Assembly (NCBI GenBank): GCA_037893225.1
Contig: JAZGUH010000153.1
Coordinates: 1,674,001 to 1,738,000 of the forward strand
Source of the DNA: Hippasteria phrygiana
Lineage: Eukaryota > Echinodermata > Asteroidea > Valvatida > Goniasteridae
Direction of reading: 5' to 3'
DNA: 64,000 nucleotides
Position 1 is the first letter of the stretch. Each line of letters opens with the position of its first letter. Positions 10,880-22,648 of this stretch are shown one piece after another. A program made the position numbers and the translations under genes. The notes under the pieces are model-generated. The model saw only the letters and a list, made by a program, of their open reading frames with translations. It was not told where the DNA came from and did not search any database.

Positions 10880-11342
10880 TAGTCTGGTTCCCTGACCTGA
10901 AGATACCCTGACGACTCTTAATAAATCTTAGGTCAGGTAGTACCCACGGTTTAAAAAAGCCATGACGTACAGTGTTTTCCTACCTCCATGGTTTGAGTGA
11001 CGTCAGTGGCATCATTCAAAATACTCTTGCAAAATCCGGTCGGCAAAATACTGCAAGGGTACGTATGGCATTGATTTTTCAGGTTTTTTTTTATGTATAA
11101 TTGAGAATTCAAAAATTCCAGGATCTGCAACGGGTCTGACAGACATTTTATTATTGCGAACATCAACGTGAACGGCCGAATGTTACCGAAACAAGTTCAG
11201 GAAACTTCGGACATTTTCGGATTTTTCGGAAACAGGAGGAATTAATTCCTCCCGTTTTAGTCACGTGACATTGGCGGCTATCGGACCTGAATATTCATCA
11301 GAAATAGTCAGAATATTTTTTTTGGTCTGGGAACCAGACTAG
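10880..11342. mobile_element. hAT-like MITE with 8-bp target duplication
   Basis: The inverted ends TAGTCTGGTTCCC and GGGAACCAGACTA are flanked directly by identical 8-mers GATTGGGT at 10872-10879 and 11343-11350. An 8-bp duplication is the hallmark of the hAT superfamily. The interior (463 bp) has no ORF. A much shorter relative with the same ends lies at 21847-21922. Confidence 0.8.
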
Positions 11343-11700
11343 GATTGGGTATTGTTCGTTTTGGACAATTGGTGGCAGCAGACATTGCGACATGCCAATC
11401 TCTTTCCTTTGCTCCTGGTGGCCGAAGTAGTAGTTTTTCAGTCACAGCTCATGGAAAACTTGTCAATAAAAATGATCCTTTTGGCTTCTCTGTTTTGGCT
11501 CAGGATACATAGGCCTACTGCTGAGCTCTGTTAAAAAATAAACCACTGAAACATATACAAAGAGACAAAGAAGTCTGCCTCAATACTTTCCTTGAATATT
11601 AGACGCAACCAAGCAATTAATCAGGGGTAGAGAACAGGCAGTATCGAGATTTGAGGTTTTCTATATGTAAGCTAAATATTCTCTAACGAGTACCGGTACT

Positions 11701-11962
11701 CATGGGCGTCGCTAGACCATTTCGAATAGGGAGTGTCATTACAATTTTGCCGACCGGGTTTAAGCGAAAAAACCGCCTTTGAAAATGGCCGTCCGACAAA
11801 CCATAGTTTTATGACCTTACTCTTCTCCTCTTATATCATACACCCTGCACTCATCAGGACTTCTTTTTTGTATCTTTACACTCATTATCAACTTTTTGGT
11901 GACGATTTGCCGATAAAATCAACTAATGGGAGGTACCACCCCATCCCCTCTAGCGACGCCCT
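11701..11962. mobile_element. GGCGTCGC-ended MITE (variant interior)
   Basis: The ends 'catgggcgtcgctaga' and 'tctagcgacgccc' are inverted repeats of about 13 bp. The interior differs from the other three GGCGTCGC elements and carries no G-run, so it is a distinct subfamily. Confidence 0.7.
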
Positions 11963-12115
11963 TACGAATACTTTGACATGAGTGCGAGTACCTGGAACAT
12001 CGTGATACAAAATGCGACTACATTGTATTATGTTCCTGTGTACGAGCACATTAACCTGCAGGACACAAGTACTCCATCATTGGCAAGTAAAGGTTTTAAA
12101 ATAACAACACATGGG

Positions 12116-12452
12116 TATGGGCGTCGCGAGGGGGGGGGGGGGGGGGGTGGCAAGAGGGAACTTCCCCCTCCCCTGGAATATAAAAAAGAGACCAAAAAAA
12201 AAAGAAACAAAAAAGAGGGTCAAAGTCAATATGGGATGTATATTTAACACTCGAAACCTGCTGAAATGGGCCTAAAATGCGGCTATATACAATAGGCCTA
12301 GGTATCGCGATCTTGAACAAAGCGTCGAGTGATGTCTAGCACCCCCTCCTCTTTCGATTTTTTCACTGCCGAAGATTTCTCCCTTTGCTGCTTTAGTGCT
12401 TTGCCCCCCCCCCCCCCCCCCCCCCCCCTAGAAAAATCCTGGCGACGCCCAC
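12116..12452 (+). mobile_element. GGCGTCGC MITE with facing G and C runs, copy 1
   Basis: 'atgggcgtcgc' is followed by a G-run (about 12130-12148). A C-run (about 12402-12428) is followed by 'ctagaaaaatcctggcgacgccca'. The interior 'cactcgaaacctgctgaaa' and 'caaagcgtcgagtgatgtc' is shared with 23615-23956 and, inverted, 32720-33042. Confidence 0.85.
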
Positions 12453-15126
12453 GTAAGTGTGTTGTTTTAGTGTTAAAAATGACAAATATTGAGAGAGTTA
12501 TTGTAAATTGTCGGGAAAACCCGTTGGGCTAGTGCGGGAAAATCGTTGGCCGCATCAGAGACCAAAAGCAAAGAGCCTCAATACAATTTAAATATGTTTC
12601 GACTTGACTATGCACCAAGCTCAATCTCTGACCGTCACTTTTATTTCCACCTTTCTGCAGTTTTGTTGGGTGTCAATGAATGATGATGTGGCACATATTC
12701 TGCAAAAGGTATGTTTCAGTGTGATATATACTGTTCACTTTGCGGAGTCTTTGCAACGCAACGATGAGAGATGTCAATCGAATTCATCTTCAACTACCCG
12801 TCAGCTGTGCGTGTGCAGTCCCCACGGTGGGTTTAATTGGGTAAATCGAACATGATTTGAGACGAGCTTGGGCCTGGATGATGTCTGGCCGGTCTCTAAT
12901 TTGTGTGGTTTAAACCTCGCCCGTGACTACTAATAATAAAGCTACAAGGACAAGACGGCTTTGTCATGGCCAAGGGTATTCGGAATGGCTTTTCAGTTGT
13001 CTGTCTCATTGATTGTGGATATTAGCATAAATGGTGCAGTTCCGTTTGACATTTCGTTGTTGAGTCAGTTTTTTGTCTGTAGTCCTGATATGCTTATGTA
13101 AGTGATGCAGTCATGAAGGTTACGCTTAATTCTGTGGAAGGAAGAATATGTTTAACACTTTTTATTATTTGTTTGTGACCAAGTTTATTTGTAACCATCG
13201 TTTGTTTCGTCAGTCAGACAACCACATTCCATTGAAAAGTTACCAGAAGTTTTGCATGTCTCGCCGACTTCAAGCAGAAGGACTTACAACACTTAAGGTC
13301 GACATGTTATTTAATATAATTATTTTAAAATGAAACACTCAATAAAATCACTAGAGAAAATTCTGACATTTTGAAAGCCTTTTCAATAATTTCAAATTAA
13401 ATTTTCTCGAAATAATCGAAAAAAGAGTTGAATAGGGCTTATAATAATTTCTGGAGCCAAAAGTGGGGGCTGTATTTGAGGTACTCCATTTCCAGCGAGG
13501 ATTTTGAATTTTTTACTGGAAGGTAGCCACAAAGCGCTCATATCTTAAAAAGCAGAACGCGAAAATTGACATTTAAAAATGAACTCGTTTGTCGCATCTA
13601 TAGTTTATAAACAGTGTTTAGAGTAACATAAAAATAATTCTTATATGAATTATAAAGAAACATTTCATATAATGATGCACCACGCCCTCATTCCTTTATT
13701 TTTTTCTTATGAAGGCACAGGGAATTGAAACACAGCATATTAAACAAAATAACATCAGAGCCCATCGATCCTTTGTTTGAACAATATCAACAATGCCTCA
13801 ATATTGTTTCTATTTTGGAGTATTCTGACATTTGACCCTTTTGATTCCAAACTGATAGAAAATCACCATTCAGATTAGCCGCTATGATGAAAACTTGTAA
13901 CACAATTTACTGTCCAGAAACCGTTTTCCCATTTAGTTCATGATGAACTTAACCTTTGACACTTGGATCCCAGAGCAAAGAGCAAGTCGACTTGTTTAAA
14001 TAAATGTTGCCTTTCAGAAACCGCTTGGAGTTGCTTTATTTCTGAAGAACATTTTCACGCATGTCAAATGTATAACTTGGTTTAGTTAAATCATCCCTGA
14101 ATAACTGAAGTTTGTAAATAGCAGTTGCTTTTTCGCGTTATATAATTAATGTCTTGATTTTTATTTTCTAGGTACTGCCAACACTTCAGTCAACACTTCA
14201 ATGTTGACAGACGCGGAAAACACAAACCAAGACATTAATATTATAAAATGCAAAAAGTCAACTTCTACTTCAAAAAACTTCAGTTTTAAATATCGCCTAT
14301 AGGTTCCATCCCGCTTAAATTGAGCATTGACAGGTGTCGAACGAGATTCAATCTTCCGAACTGTTGAAACCAATGTATGGTCACGAGTATTTATGACTGA
14401 CCACGGATTGACGTAGAATCCCACAAGCAGAAATCAACTGCCACAAATTGCGTGACCCAATTTGCAGTAGAGTGAGTTGCACACTTTGGTAAGCACTCGG
14501 CTGTTTTTGCGCTCCGGGCTGCATATGACAGACCTGACTTTAATTAGCTCCATTGGGGTATTTTGATTTCTGCAATCGAGTGCTTATTAACCCGACGGGC
14601 GGTCAGCCGTTATTACAAAGGGGATATAAGATAGGGCCAAGTATTATTTACTCTCTCTGTGGGTTTTCTAGGGTCTGGGCATACATCGTGTGATTCAATT
14701 AAAGACGGCATGAATCGGCGGTGGCTGCTGTGAGAGGCAGAACGTGACATCTCATGCATGGACATGGGAGAGATTTTGCAATTTGGACCAAATTAGGGTG
14801 TAAAACCTTGCATGGCGAAACATGGGGAATGTCATGTACAAAGGACAAAATTAAGAGAACTTCACAGATCCGCAGGAGATGTAAGAACATGGAATTTGCG
14901 CGGGGAATAATGTAAATTTAGATGTGATGTTTGATTTTTCCCGATGTGGTACCATCTACCGGGTACTATCCTCAATGCTTTCCAGGAACCTGTGGGGAAA
15001 AATCACATGCGTTCCCAGGCGGGATTGGTACCCCGGCATTCCGCTTACTATAGGCAAATAATTATATCTTTAATATTCCATCGTATAGTAGATATTTTGT
15101 GTCATTGCGTGCTTTTACATTGGTTT
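12453..15126. other. Unclassified DNA, AT-rich in the second half
   Basis: This 2.7-kb stretch has no family-bearing reading frame. A small hairpin ('acaaattg' facing 'caatttg') lies near 14441-14467. Nothing else stands out. Confidence 0.4.
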
Positions 15127-15239
15127 TCAACAAAATTGGCTGGCCTAACGTTTCGAACTTCAGCAAGTTCTTTCTCAAAGGCAAATTGAGAAAGAACTTG
15201 CTGAAGCTAGTAAAGTTATAGGCCAGCCGATTGTGTTGA
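15127..15239. repeat. Foldback with Penelope-like terminal motif (tentative)
   Basis: The arms 15127-15178 and 15186-15239 are inverted repeats around a 7-base loop. Read on the minus strand, the left arm contains 'cttgctgaagttcgaaacgt' then 'taggccagcc'. 'CGAAACGT' preceded by a helical purine-rich stretch resembles the ends of Penelope-like elements, which can hold hammerhead motifs. A single arm recurs at 44953-44995 and a looser version at about 29715-29760. Confidence 0.45.
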
Positions 15240-15372
15240 TTTGTGTATTTCAGGTCAATCCAGTCAGAATAGCATCAGTTTGCAGGCAGTTTAATTCATT
15301 TGCATGTTTCTTATTAAGTTAATATCTCATCTAATCTAATCTAATCTCATTTTCAATGTGAACAAAGAAACT

Positions 15373-15444
15373 GGCACGAGCGGGATTCGAACCTGCGACC
15401 TCCGGGTTACCGTACCGGCGCTCTACCAACTGAGCTATCTTGCC
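15373..15444 (-). tRNA. tRNA-like head (anticodon position GGT), probable pseudo-tRNA
   Basis: This is a 72-nt cloverleaf. GGCAAGA pairs with TCGTGCC except one pair, the D arm is GCTC/GAGC, the anticodon stem is CCGGT/CCCGG with one mismatch, and the T loop is TTCGAAT. The anticodon slot reads GGT (threonine), but base 33 is C instead of the near-universal U. Metazoans normally use AGT for this box. This argues for a SINE-type pol III promoter, not a working tRNA. Confidence 0.6.
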
Positions 15445-15611
15445 CTATGTTGGCGGTCTCCCAAATTGTCAGTATCTTTGTTCGAGTGGGCGCTAGTCAG
15501 AAGTCATAAACCCAGAATGCCGTGTAGCCAGGGATCACACCCAATTTTACGATACAATTTTAGCGCCCACTCGAACAAAGATACTGACAATTTGGGAGAC
15601 CGCCAACATAG

Positions 15612-15683
15612 GGCAAGATAGCTCAGTTGGTAGAGCGCCGGTACGGTAACCCGGAGGTCGCAGGTTCGAATCCCGCTCGTGCC
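15612..15683 (+). tRNA. tRNA-like head, copy 2
   Basis: This is identical in sequence to the reverse complement of 15373-15444, with the same C33 anomaly. It contains intact A box (TAGCTCAGTTGG) and B box (GGTTCGAATCC), so pol III could initiate here. Confidence 0.6.
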
Positions 15684-15924
15684 AGTTTCTTTGTTCACAT
15701 TGAAAATGTATTCAAATTTACCTAGTCAGTTTCCCTTGTGGATTGTGTGACGTATTATAAATTAAAAAGTCGTATCCTCATTGAGTGATCTCCACAATGT
15801 CGCTTCCCAGGTTGTATCGTAAAATTGGGTGTGATCCCTGGCTACACGGCATTCTGGGTTTATGACTTCTGACTAGCGCCCACTCGAACAAAGATACTGA
15901 CAATTTGGGAGACCGCCAACATAG

Positions 15925-15996
15925 GGCAAGATAGCTCAGTTGGTAGAGCGCCGGTACGGTAACCCGGAGGTCGCAGGTTCGAATCCCGCTCGTGCC
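15925..15996 (+). tRNA. tRNA-like head, copy 3
   Basis: It is identical to copy 2 over 72 nt. It lies in direct orientation to copy 2, about 313 bases downstream, with the same leader and tail. Confidence 0.6.
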
Positions 15997-16081
15997 AGTT
16001 TCTTTGTTCACATTGAAAATGTATTCAAATTTACCTAGTCAGTTTCCCTTGTGGATTGTGTGACGTATTACTAATCTAATC

Positions 16082-17414
16082 TCAGTTAATAGAAACAAAA
16101 CATTTCAAGAAATACAAAGCTCTTTGGTTGGTTGTGTTTATCTTGCTTTTCTTCATAAACAAACCATTCTCCGACGCCCATACGGCGTCGTGTTTACACA
16201 TTTTGGCGGGGGCCTATATAGTGACCAAAAACGTCGGCGAGGAGTAATAAATTATGCTCTGGCGAGGAGTAATAAATTATGCTCTGTCGAGTCACATCTT
16301 AAGTCGGTTGCTAACCTTTCTACGTTTTAGACATTTCCACGGTTAATGATCAAGTGTTTCTTGTTTTAGGTTCCCCATTACACTAACTTGCCTTTGAGAT
16401 TCAGTTTCCATTTTCCTCACAAAAAAACTGTAGCTTTCCCTATGTAGCCCCAATAGTAACGTATTACCTTGTCCACGTGGGGCATCCTTGTGTGGAACTC
16501 GTTCCCTGAGGCCTGATTTCTTTTATCATTTTATCTGCTTTGCTTCAAGAGAAACATAACTCTGTTAATTCTTCAGAATCGTGGAGTATGTGACCTCCCA
16601 TTTAATAAGAAAGGACTATGTTTAATAGTAACTGCTCATTTTTTTGAAGAGAGGCATTAAATGCATGGAAAATAATTTGGAAAGTTTGAGCTATGTGCGG
16701 GGTTTTGGTGGTTTTGTTTTTGTTTTAATCTGAAATTCTCATTAAGAATAGACTGAAGCTTAATTCTTGAAAGAAATTCTTACTCAATTTGGACTCGGGT
16801 CTTTTGTAATTATAGGAGCATCGATCTATGTGTAGACAAATATTCAGGCAACCCTGAAATATTCTCTCGATATTACGTCAACACAATCCTCATTACACAT
16901 TTTACTGAGATACGCTTGGCTCCAGTTGTTTGGTTACGAGGATGCCGACAAGGACCTGTATTTTATCAGCGCTGCTGTTCGCTTTGATCATTCCTGACAG
17001 AAATTATAAACAAAGTAAATCATGTTCCATTACGGGAAAAAAAACCGGCACACCTCGTTCAGTCTGATGATGAACTCGGTGTAAAATGGCAGATTGAAAT
17101 AACAAAGCCAAACATGAGGCCCGTGCCTGCATACCTTTCGCCATCGTGTTTATGTTTTTACATTCCACTTCAAACAAGTCTGTTGGGAATTGTGTTCTTT
17201 CAGGTCGATAATTGATTTATATGGGCGTGGAGTGTGACGAGTGACGTCATTTGAGTGCCAAGATGAATGTTTTCATAGCGAAGCGAGATCATTCTTGCCT
17301 CATTCAAACGATGCATTATTTACGTCTGACACATACTATAAATGACCGCATTAAACCTGACTTGAAGCCAGTGGGGATAGGCGTATTTTGCTTACTTTAC
17401 AGAGTAGATGTTAA
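16082..17414. other. Unclassified DNA with a 25-bp tandem duplication
   Basis: 'ggcgaggagtaataaattat' plus 'gctct' is repeated back to back at about 16234-16286. No gene or element was recognised in the remaining kilobase. Confidence 0.45.
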
Positions 17415-18216
17415 AGCTAAGGTAGTGTACATGATTGGTCATTGTTGCAATTTTCAGAAATGGGCGGATTTGGGGGTTAGCTTTTTATAGGTAATATCGT
17501 TTTACTGACCTGTTCAAAGTTTTGCGTTCTTGGATGGTGAAAAAACGAGAGAAAAACGGCGTACGTTGTCAACCGTCGGGCGGCATTTGTTATAGCGCCC
17601 TCTTGTAAAATAAGCCCAATTTGTGTAAATGGGATCGTTTTCAATTGGTCACATAACATGTACAGGGGCCGAGCGGAACGTCTAAGATCCTGCATGCACT
17701 GGATACAACGCGTCGCTTCGGTACACTACGCGTGCGCCCGTTTTTGGATTGTTAACCCATTTTAGACACAACGCGGATTAACTACATTCGGTTTTCCAAC
17801 GATTGTTCGGCCGAACAATCGTTGGAAAGCGATATAAATTTCCACTTTTCTTGAAAACGACAGCACACCAGGTGCCACGATAACACAGGATGATTGAGAC
17901 TATTATTAACTTACAGTCTAGTAAGAACACGTTCATATTTAACTGTTGATTTTCATTTTTGCCTTTTTAAAGATATAAGATCAAAATGTGGCTAATTTTC
18001 CGTAAAAATGAAAAGTCTTGGCTAAAAATCGATATCAGGCAATGTAGGCTCAAATTTGGCCCCAAATAAGACATGCATGCAAAACCACGAGTAACCTAAC
18101 AATAGAAAAGTATTTATGAAAAACGACAGTTAAATGTAAACGTGTTTAAGGTATTTCGTAATAATTCAATTTTTTTTTTAGGATTACCGGTACCAATCGT
18201 GTGCACTACCTTTAAG
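17415..18216 (+). mobile_element. TTAA foldback family F1, copy B, with nested 221-bp element
   Basis: The left end 'taaggtagtgtacatgattg' and right end 'caatcgtgtgcactaccttt' match F1. A perfect 30-bp palindrome sits at 17796-17825. The copy is about 800 bp, longer than copy A, because it has extra unique sequence (17560-17790) and a nested element at 17926-18146. The left TTAA has decayed to CTAA. Confidence 0.8.
17926..18146 (+). mobile_element. 221-bp TIR element N1, copy 1 (TSD TAAG)
   Basis: The ends AACACGTT and AACGTGTT extend into imperfect inverted repeats of about 31 bp. TAAG lies on both sides (17922-17925 and 18147-18150). F1 copy D shows the same site empty (antisense 'cagtttagtaaggtatttcg'), which confirms a 221-bp insertion with a 4-bp duplication. 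A second 221-bp copy lies inverted at 40234-40454. Confidence 0.85.
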
Positions 18217-19799
18217 CAAGAAGCAAAAAAGTAGGTGCAGCCACTGCAAATGCCCGCTGACCATATCGAGTGTTGGTACGCGGGCCCTGGGAAAGTTGAA
18301 GGTGTAGATTTGAGTGTGTAGATTGGAGTGGGATCATGGAGGACATTGAATCTTATATTGACACCAATCAATTTGGAGCCAGGAAAGGTTATTCTACTAC
18401 TCACTACCTGGTAAAACTCCTCAACAATGTATTTCAACATGCTGATAAACCAAAAAGCCTCACACGAATAGTTGTTACTGATTTCAGCAAAGCTTTCGAT
18501 CGTGTGGACCATAATATAGCCATCACTAAATTACTGGAAATAGGTGCTCGGCCATGTATAGTCCCATGGATCGCCGACTTCCTGTCGCACAGACTTCAAT
18601 GTGTTAGATATCATGACTCTCTCTCGAAGTTGGTCGGTATACTCCAAACTGGGGTCCCTCAAGGAACTCTTACAGGCCCTGCAGTATTTCTCACTATGAT
18701 AAATGATGCAGTGGTGCCTAGTGAGAGTTGTAATTTCACTTTGAAATACGTGGATGATCTGACCTTGATCGAGAACACAGATTTCAACAGAAATAGCAAC
18801 ATGCAGCAAGTTCTTGACCGATTTGATTTATGGGCATTAGAAAACAATATGCTGATAAATCCAGCAAAATGTTTTTCTATGGATATTACCTTTGCTAAGA
18901 ACCCTACACCTCTAGTTCCGTTTCAACTTTCTGGTCAACAACTTCAATCAAGTGGTATCCTCAAAATTCTTGGCATTAAAGTGACCAGTGATCTTAAATG
19001 GGACATACACATTAATGACATTATAAGTAAAGCCAGTGGGCGGTTATTTATGTTAACAACCCTTAGAAGATTTGGCCTAGCGATCAAAGACCTTATTACC
19101 ATTTATGTTGGTTTTATTCGACCACTATTAGAATACGCTGTCCCAGTCTGGCATCCAGGTCTTACTATTAAGCAGCACAACTCATTGGAACGCATACAAA
19201 AAAGAGCCTGTAGGATTATTTTAGGTAATGATTATTTGTCCTACCACCATGCCCTACAGGTATGTAAAATCCAAGACCTCAAACAACGCCGGCAGGATAT
19301 TTGCCTTAAATTTGCTAAGTCCCTTTTGAGCCGCAAAGAATTTCGAAATTGGCTTCTAAAAACTAGAGGAGAGAGTAATGGCCGTTTTTTACGCCACTCA
19401 CATTTTTTAACACTTCCAAAAGTACGCACCCAGAGACATGCTAATAGTACAATTCCTTATTATGGTTAAACTACTAAATGAAACCTGTCTTTAATTGTTC
19501 AATATTTCATCTCAGTAATTTTTTGCAATAGTGAATGTTACACTTTTTTGTAAAATCATCTTATATCTATTTATTGCATTTTTTGTCTTTTGGTTTTCTA
19601 TATTTTTCAGTTTTTGTATATGTGTGTATTCTTTCTGAAATTGTGAAACGAATCTTTTAATGTTTAACCTATTTTAACTTTTTAATGAAGCTTAGCTTTT
19701 TATTGTTATTTTGTAATACTCATCATTGTAAATTCAATGTAATTTTGCCTTTGGCAACCAAGTTGAATTTTAATAATCCATGAAAAAAAAAAAAAAAAA
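18217..19799 (+). mobile_element. 5'-truncated CR1/Jockey-like LINE with poly-A tail
   Basis: The element abuts the right end of F1 copy B, carries a partial reverse transcriptase frame (18336-19469) and a 3' UTR of about 300 bases, and ends in A17 (19783-19799). The endonuclease and the front of the RT domain are missing, as is usual for 5'-truncated non-LTR insertions. No matching target duplication was found at both ends. Confidence 0.8.
18336..19469 (+). pseudogene. Non-LTR retrotransposon reverse transcriptase (partial)
   Basis: The frame encodes 377 residues of LINE reverse transcriptase, which copies element RNA at a nicked chromosomal site. Visible motifs are QFG-RKGYSTTH (about 12-23), catalytic TDFSKAFD (Asp49), TGVPQGTLTGP (105-115), the YVDD catalytic pair (Asp140-Asp141), and a connection region with LLEYAVPVWHP. 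The frame is open upstream only to TGA at 18297, so about 100 N-terminal RT residues and the endonuclease are lost. The stop after IPYYG looks like a frameshift: one frame over, the next codons continue as MVKLLNE, the ending usual in this family. Long intact coding implies a fairly young copy. Confidence 0.85.
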
Positions 19800-19819
19800 C
19801 AGTTAACGGACGAAGTTGA

Positions 19820-20132
19820 AACCTTTGGACAAATGAGGTTGCTGAGGTATACAGGGGCGAGTCCATTTCTGGATTTATAAGTGAGAAGAAGAATTTTGAA
19901 TTGAATTCGCTGGGGGATAGGGAGCCAGTGCAGAGATCGCAGTATGGGTGTGATATGCTCATTGTGCATTGCTCTGACAACCATACGCGCTGCGGTGTTC
20001 TGTAGACGCTAAAGCGAAGCTATGTGACTGGTAGGTAGTGCGAACAGTAGGCTATTACAATAATCAAAGTGGGATGTCACGAATGCATGTACAAGATGTT
20101 CTGTAGAGATTTGATCAAGGTACTTGATCGCA
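19820..20132 (-). pseudogene. L2-like LINE remnant between 19-bp direct repeats
   Basis: On the minus strand, from about 20121 downward, the translation reads KYLDQIS-EHLVHAFVTS, then HFDYCNSLL, a TAG stop, RLQNTAARMVV, HITPILRSLHWLPIPQRI and KILLLTYKSRNGLAPVYLS. This is the C-terminal region after the RT core in L2/CR1-type LINEs. It has an in-frame stop and lacks the catalytic core. Identical 19-mers (AGTTAACGGACGAAGTTGA) flank it at 19801-19819 and 20133-20151, like a target duplication, though no 3' tail is present. Confidence 0.75.
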
Positions 20133-20151
20133 AGTTAACGGACGAAGTTGA

Positions 20152-21680
20152 GGTGCGATTTTCTGACCCACTTCTGTTTTGTGCTGAATAGTGTTGGCTT
20201 TAAATGGTTAGATCCTAATGGGGGCAGAGTGCGTTTGGCTCGGGAATTTACACTACAAAAGATTGTCCGATTTTATGTGCGAAGGGTAGATATTCGCACC
20301 GAAAAAGTATAGAAAACTTGCTCATTTGTATCTCACGTACGTAATAGATTATATATTACCTTTTACAGATGAAGTCGGAGTTTTTCCAGTGTAGGCAGTG
20401 AAATAGTCCCCGTGAAATGAATATGGCTTGGTATGAACATGACGATTAAAATCGTCATGTTAAAATGTCATGGGAATCATTTATGCATAATTGCAACTGA
20501 CTGCGCTGCCTTCATAGAGACATGAGCATCGTGCTTCGTGGCCTTGCTTTTTAATACCAGAAAGCTTTTTTTAAAAATAAAATGTAGTTGTGCTATTTTT
20601 GATGAAGAACTAGGATGAGATATAAGGAACAAATTAGAACTACTACGTGATTATATCTTGGGAGTCACCGTGCTCCTTTAATTCCTACGTGGCGCATGTA
20701 ACAGCATTTTAAAAGTCAGACATTGACCTGTATTGTACGTGATAATATTAAAGTTGATTTTGCCGCATGCACGCGGCGCTTGAACACAGACATGTATGTA
20801 CTGATTCAGAACCTGTCCTGAGAAAAATGACGACCCGTACCTCTCGACCGTCCGATCATCGTTGTCCAGAGCACCGGCAGCGGTCAATACCGGACATCGG
20901 AAAACACCTCGTCAGTCGCCACTTCGGCTTCAGTGAAGCCAACATTTACAAACTTCGCACTCATGGGTGACCTAGAAAACCCAGATATGTCCTGAGCCAC
21001 TTTCGAAAACCATTAGGAGGAAAATCAATCAAGACGGCACCACGGTTCCTCGAACGGTATACGCCACGCCATGCGGTTAGCAAGACCGGTGTTCCCAGCG
21101 ATCGGCATCGACGCGGCATGGCCCCGCATCTGACCCCCTCTCCTTCACTTCGAAAGCTTCTCAGCCGGACTCTCGGCGTAGGAAGAGAAGGGGAATCACA
21201 AACCGTTCTACTCGCTCGGTATTGAACGCTGCCACACCTGTCCCGTGCGCCTATCGATTGAATTTGATTATAGTGGCCTTATTTCGTTGTTTCGCGATCG
21301 CGCTTTTCACGTAACGACGAGTCATTCCACGCGTCGGCGTAGAGACAATTACATTCAATCTCGTTCGGTGGAGTGTGGAGCGTAAAATGACCATGCCAGT
21401 CCGACTCCCAATCAACCAACCAGTGTGTCGGGAGATGCAGTCGGACTTCAACTTCAAGCCCACAGCTGCGCCTGGTAATAATTGATAGAAACGGCGCATG
21501 CGGGCAGACGGACTGACGGATTAGCTCTGAATACTAGCGGGAACAGATGGGGCGAGAACAAGTTCGGGGGCCCGTGCGCCATTGAGGTCGTTCCCAACAG
21601 GAAATGTCGACGCCAAGACGGTCAAACAGATAGATTGGGTCTTGAAAATTGTTAATAGAGTGAAAGTCAGTGCCAGTGGT
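20152..21680. other. Unclassified DNA; GC-rich 20.8-21.5 kb
   Basis: A 26-nt perfect hairpin (aacatgacgatt, 2-nt loop, complement) lies at 20436-20461. The segment 20810-21500 is richer in CG than its surroundings and has short frames on both strands, none with recognisable motifs. Confidence 0.4.
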
Positions 21681-22127
21681 ATAAAGGTAGTATACACGAT
21701 TTGCTTTTGCTGTAATTTTGAGAAATAAATGGATTTGGGGCTTAGTATTTTATAGTGTGCTAGCAAATACCGTAACACTGACCTGTTTCAAGTTTTGTGT
21801 GCATAGATGCTGAGAAAACAGAGAGAAACAAAAAACATGTTCCAGTAGTCTGGTTCCCTGACCATACTTTAGACAACGTAACAATTGATAGAGTCAGGGA
21901 ATTATCAGGTCGGGGAACTAGAATATTTCCAACGATTGTCGGCCGACAATCGTTGGAAAACGATATAAAATTAATCCACTTTTTTGAAAACGACAGCACA
22001 CCAGGTACCATGATTTCACAGGATGCTTGAGACTGCTATTTACTTACAGTCTCGTATGGTATTTCGTAATAATTTAGCCAAGTAGTTTTATTTTTTTATG
22101 TTTGAAAATAATGTATACTACCTTTAA
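21681..22127 (+). mobile_element. TTAA foldback family F1, copy C
   Basis: It starts 'taaaggtagtatacacgatt' and ends 'gtatactacctttaa'. A perfect 28-bp palindrome is at 21929-21956. It lacks the AGCCTTTAG foldback, and instead carries a small inverted-repeat insert with hAT-like TAGTCTGGTTCCC ends at about 21847-21922. Confidence 0.8.
21847..21922. mobile_element. Short TAGTCTGGTTCCC foldback nested in F1 copy C
   Basis: 'agtctggttccctgacc' and 'ggtcggggaactaga' are inverted ends like those of the hAT-like MITE at 10880-11342, with about 45 bases between them. No target duplication is visible. Confidence 0.55.
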
Positions 22128-22648
22128 GGATACACGACAAGTGAGGCTTTTTGAACAATCGCCTGGTTCGTACGAATCCGAGTACTTAAGCACATAGAAA
22201 GCAAATCTCTAACGAGGATATCTCTTTGTTTTCCAGCTCCATCAGCTCACATTAGGCTAACTGTTGCTTAATAATGTACTGATGTGGTCCCATTCAAAAG
22301 GTAAGAGAAATAGGCACATTTTCCATTAAATTACGGGAGCCATTTTGGGGTAAGAAATATAATTAAATTTGCACTTTCTGTAATAAATAGATATTAAATA
22401 TACCCATTTTCCAGCGTATGAGGGCGCCCTTTGAGGTTACAAATGAAGTAAGTTTACAGTTTTTGAGGTAAGTTTACACTTCCAAAAATATGTCTTTTTA
22501 CTATATACATTTTTTCCATTTTAGAAAGGCAACAATGTGAAAATTACTCCAATAAACGCGAAATCACTTCCGTTTATACACTACAAAATGTGGCATCGAT
22601 ACGGCGCCCTCAAAACTTCTGTGAGCCTCAAAAAGACTAGATATAATC

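Larger units (their letters stand above)
15340..16075. mobile_element. Cluster of three tRNA-headed repeats, first pair head to head
   Basis: Three copies of one repeat carry a tRNA-like head, at 15373-15444 (minus), 15612-15683 (plus) and 15925-15996 (plus). Copies 1 and 2 form a palindrome of about 350 bases centred near 15530. Copies 2 and 3 share the tail 'cctagtcagtttcccttgtg' then 'gattgtgtgacgtatta'. CTAAT-type short repeats flank both sides (15325-15347 and 16070-16081). The spacer 'cgccaacatagggc' and 'gtgatccctggctacacggc' belong to the repeat. Confidence 0.8.

Noticed and set aside
15373..15996. Functional tRNA-Thr genes
   Set aside because: The cloverleaf is recognisable but base 33 is C, stems have mismatches, the heads lie in repeated SINE-like units, and GGT is not the usual metazoan threonine anticodon.
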